Positions 5,775 to 7,721 of a stretch of 7,721 nt of DNA are shown piece by piece (position 1 is the first letter of the stretch; every line of letters starts with the position of its first letter). Origin of the DNA: Actinomycetes bacterium (GTDB lineage Bacteria > Actinomycetota > Actinomycetes > Actinomycetales > Cellulomonadaceae); the NCBI GenBank assembly GCA_023426865.1, contig JAEZBT010000281.1:1-7721 (forward strand), written 5' to 3'. The position numbers and the translations under genes were made by a program. Under the pieces are notes generated by a model. It was not told the origin of the DNA and did no database searches. It was given only the letters and a program-made list of their open reading frames with translations.

Positions 5775-5780
5775 TACCCT
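5775..5780 (+). promoter_or_regulatory. -10-like box for a leaderless kinase transcript
   Basis: TACCCT lies 6 nt before the ATG at 5787, which places transcription initiation at or next to the start codon. No Shine-Dalgarno sequence is present. This matches the leaderless starts common in actinomycetes and mirrors the divergent gene. Confidence 0.4.
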
Positions 5781-5786
5781 GGCGGC

Positions 5787-6956
5787 ATGCCGGCCGACAC
5801 CGCTGCCCAGGACGCCGTCGCAGAGACCGCCCCCTGGGTCGCCGACGCGATCCTGGCGGCGTCCGTCGCCCTGACGCTGTCCTTGGTGATCACCGCGGAC
5901 GTCGACGGGTCGCGGCCCGGGGCCATGCCCTACCTCTGGGCCGCGGGGCTCGGCGCGCTCATGCTCGTGCGCCGACGCCATCCGGTCCTCGTCGTCGCGC
6001 TCACCGTCGGCGGTCTGCTCGCCTACTACGCCGCCGGCTACCCGCCGGTCGGGGTCGCCGTGCCCGTCGCCGCCGCCGTCTTCTCCGCCGCCGAGGCGGG
6101 CCGCACCGCCGGCGCCGTCCTCGGATCCGTGGCCGTCCTCGCGATCTCGACGGGGTACCGGCTCGCCGTCGGCCAGGACGCCGACTTCGTCCTCGGGTAC
6201 GAGCTGGTCTGGAACGCCCTCATGCTCGCCGCCGCCGTCGCGCTGGGGGACGGCGTCCGTTCCCGCCGGGCGCTCCAAGCGCGCGCACGGGAGATCGCGG
6301 ACCTCGTCGCCGAGCGCTACCGCCGCCAGGCCGAGGAACGCGTCACCGCCGAACGCCTGACCATGGCGCGGGACGTGCACGACACCGTCGGCCATGCGAT
6401 GACCGTCGTCGCCCTCCACGCGCAGGTGGCCGCCGAGTCGATCGGGCGCGACGACGCCGCTGCGGCGCGGGCGGTCGCGGTCATCCACGAGACGACGACG
6501 AGCACGCTCGCGGACCTCCGGCGCACGGTCGCCCTCCTGCGGCGGCCGGGCCAGACCTCGCGCGAGGTCCCCGGCCTGGGTGGCCTTGCCACGGCCGTCC
6601 GGCCGGCACAGGTCGCCGGGCTCGAGGTCGTCGACGAGGTCACCCTCGGCGAGCCGATCCCGGCGGCCGTCGAGGCGGCGGCCTACCGGATCATCCAGGA
6701 GTCGGTCACCAACGTCGTCCGCCACGCCCACGCTCGTCGGATCCGCGTGGCCGTGCACACCGCGGCAGGGATGCTGCACGTCCGCGTCGAGGACGACGGC
6801 AGCCGCCCGCCCACCGAGCACGGGGAACCGTCGGCGGGCCACGGGATCGCCGGGATGCGTGAGCGAGCCGAGGCGCTCGGCGGGACGCTCGATGCCGGCT
6901 GGACGGCCACCGGTTTCGTCGTCGCGGCGACGATGCCCCTCCGGGAGGAGCGATGA
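5787..6956 (+). CDS. Two-component sensor histidine kinase, NarL/DesK type (HisKA_3)
   Basis: 389 residues. The N-terminal sensor part has about six hydrophobic stretches (near 19-37, 49-61, 66-82, 88-103, 107-121 and 140-155) with short loops, so it probably senses something in or at the membrane. A charged linker (157-190, RALQARAREIADLVAERYRR) is likely coiled coil. The dimerisation/phosphoacceptor segment is RLTMARDVHDTVGHAMTVV with His198. The ATP-binding domain has the N box YRIIQESVTNVVRHAHA (300-316, N309), a D box VEDDG (334-338) and a glycine loop GHGIAGMRERAEALGG (351-366). All residues needed for autophosphorylation are visible. The stop overlaps the regulator start as ATGA, so the partner is the next gene. 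The signal is unknown; homologues of this layout often respond to envelope stress or antibiotics. It lies divergent from two membrane proteins that may be targets or sensory partners. Confidence 0.95.
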   Translation: MPADTAAQDAVAETAPWVADAILAASVALTLSLVITADVDGSRPGAMPYLWAAGLGALMLVRRRHPVLVVALTVGGLLAYYAAGYPPVGVAVPVAAAVFSAAEAGRTAGAVLGSVAVLAISTGYRLAVGQDADFVLGYELVWNALMLAAAVALGDGVRSRRALQARAREIADLVAERYRRQAEERVTAERLTMARDVHDTVGHAMTVVALHAQVAAESIGRDDAAAARAVAVIHETTTSTLADLRRTVALLRRPGQTSREVPGLGGLATAVRPAQVAGLEVVDEVTLGEPIPAAVEAAAYRIIQESVTNVVRHAHARRIRVAVHTAAGMLHVRVEDDGSRPPTEHGEPSAGHGIAGMRERAEALGGTLDAGWTATGFVVAATMPLREER

Positions 6957-7600
6957 CGACAGTTCTGATGGTCGACGACCAGGACCTCGTGCGCGCCGGC
7001 CTGCGCGCCCTGCTCACGAGCGACCCGACGATCACCGTCGTCGCCGAGGCAGCGGACGGTGCCCGTGCCGTGGAGCTGGCGGTGCGGCACCGGCCCGATG
7101 TCGTGCTCATGGACATCCGGATGCCGGGCACGGACGGGATCGAGGCCACGCGGCGGATCCGGGCCGACGTGCGCCTCGAGGCGACCCGCGTCCTCATCCT
7201 CACGACGTTCGATGACGACGCCGACGTCATCGAGGCGGTGCGTGTCGGCGCGGCGGGGTACCTCCTCAAGGACACCCCCGGACCCGACCTGCGGCAGGCG
7301 GTCCACACCGCCGCCTCCGGAGGCAACCTGCTCTCACCGGCGATCACGCGTCGCCTCATGGACTTCGTTGCCGCGAGCCCGCCCCAGCCGCAGCCTCATC
7401 CCCGGCTCGGCACGCTCAGCGAGCGCGAGCTCGAGGTGCTCCAGCGGGTCGGTCACGGCGACACCAACGACGAGATCGCCGCCGTCCTGTACATCAGCCC
7501 GGCGACGGCCCGCACCTACGTCAGCCGGATCCTGGCCAAGCTCGACGCGCGGGACCGGACCGAGCTCGCCATCATCGCCCACCGGTCCGGGCTGGCCTGA
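6953..7600 (+). CDS. Response regulator, NarL/FixJ (LuxR-type HTH) family
   Basis: 215 residues. The receiver domain (about 3-118) has the acidic pair D8/D9 in VLMVDDQDLVRAG, phosphoacceptor D54 in VVLMDIRMPGTDG, switch Thr84 in ILTTFDDD and Lys106 in GYLLKDTP. A Pro/Gln-rich linker (about 140-152, SPPQPQPHP) leads to a LuxR-type HTH (about 154-212: LSERELEVLQRVGHGDTNDE, then ISPATARTYVSRILAKL). Phosphorylation by the kinase encoded immediately upstream should promote dimerisation and binding to inverted repeats; those at 5655-5686 and 5729-5758 are the nearest candidates. The ATG overlaps the kinase stop (ATGA), giving roughly equimolar translation. All key residues are present, so it should be functional. 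Target genes cannot be read from the protein; the divergent membrane pair and the downstream oxidoreductase are the positional candidates. Confidence 0.96.
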   Translation: MTTVLMVDDQDLVRAGLRALLTSDPTITVVAEAADGARAVELAVRHRPDVVLMDIRMPGTDGIEATRRIRADVRLEATRVLILTTFDDDADVIEAVRVGAAGYLLKDTPGPDLRQAVHTAASGGNLLSPAITRRLMDFVAASPPQPQPHPRLGTLSERELEVLQRVGHGDTNDEIAAVLYISPATARTYVSRILAKLDARDRTELAIIAHRSGLA

Positions 7601-7617
7601 CCGTCGGCGGCCCGACC

Positions 7618-7625
7618 AGAGGAGG
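7618..7625 (+). promoter_or_regulatory. Ribosome binding site of the FAD oxidoreductase
   Basis: AGAGGAGG, 4 nt before the GTG at 7630. The spacer is short but the match is strong. It contrasts with the apparently leaderless kinase start and suggests this gene is read from the same mRNA, 29 nt after the regulator stop. Confidence 0.6.
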
Positions 7626-7629
7626 CGCT

Positions 7630-7721
7630 GTGCGCGGTTCTGCCGTCGTCGTCGGCGGGGGCATCGGAGGCCTGGCTGTCGCGCGGGCGCTCCACCTCGC
7701 CGGATGGGAGGCGGTCGTCCT
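7630..7721 (+). CDS. FAD-dependent oxidoreductase/monooxygenase, N-terminus only
   Basis: GTG start, 30 codons before the window ends. The visible sequence is a dinucleotide-binding beta-alpha-beta fold, VVVGGGIGGLAVARALHLAG with GxGxxG at residues 9-14, then WEAVVL, where the acidic residue that binds the adenine ribose would follow. This opening is typical of the PHBH-like flavin monooxygenases (FAD_binding_3), which hydroxylate aromatic or other small molecules with NAD(P)H and oxygen. Other GxGxxG flavoenzymes, such as phytoene desaturases or amine oxidases, cannot be excluded from 30 residues. It follows the regulator stop by 29 nt on the same strand and is probably the third gene of the operon. 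A flavin monooxygenase with a kinase/regulator pair can indicate drug or xenobiotic modification, but that is inference. Confidence 0.8.
   Translation, partial: MRGSAVVVGGGIGGLAVARALHLAGWEAVV

Noticed and set aside
5709..6842. 377-codon minus-strand frame opposite the kinase
   Set aside because: Gly/Asp/Arg-rich antisense shadow; the plus strand carries every histidine-kinase motif.

Overview
The window reads as high-GC DNA from two sources. Positions 1 to about 1255 carry minus-strand genes that do not look actinobacterial: an exported M16 zinc peptidase of the Gram-negative/acidobacterial type and a small very hydrophobic protein. From about 1263 to the end, the genes look like a high-GC actinomycete, perhaps Micrococcales/Cellulomonas-like: an actinobacterial-type tyrosine integrase, a NarL/DesK-type two-component system, likely leaderless starts and an FAD oxidoreductase. 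The change falls in a short stretch where a plus-strand reading frame begins without a start codon. It may be a real recombination junction or a contig chimera, and the sequence alone cannot decide.

Layout. 1-905 (minus): M16 peptidase, C-terminus outside the window. 1046-1246 (minus): small membrane protein. 1263-1736 (plus): 5'-truncated frame of unknown function, followed after 4 bases by a DUF488-family gene (1741-2223). This converges with, and overlaps by 27 bp, a minus-strand gene (2197 to about 3126) for an unrecognised protein with a CxxxxCxxH cluster. The region 3127-3465 is an integration locus. It holds a strong hairpin, the 3' 42 nt of a minus-strand tRNA-Met(CAU) with no 5' half, and related tandem repeats with an 11-bp period on both sides of that core. 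It leads into a plus-strand tyrosine integrase (3466-4647).

Downstream, a minus-strand pair of small four-helix membrane proteins (5654 to 4714, ATGA overlap) diverges from a sensor kinase/response regulator operon (5787-7600, also ATGA-coupled). That operon is followed by the first 30 codons of an FAD-dependent oxidoreductase (7630 onward). The 132-bp divergent intergenic region has a -10-like hexamer 6-7 bases before each ATG and two inverted repeats, so it is a plausible shared control region.

The right part probably works as follows. The integrase recombines at the anticodon-loop/3' half of a tRNA-Met gene. The kinase/regulator pair probably controls its own promoter, the divergent membrane pair, or both. 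No second copy of the tRNA attachment core is present, so the far end of the element is not visible.
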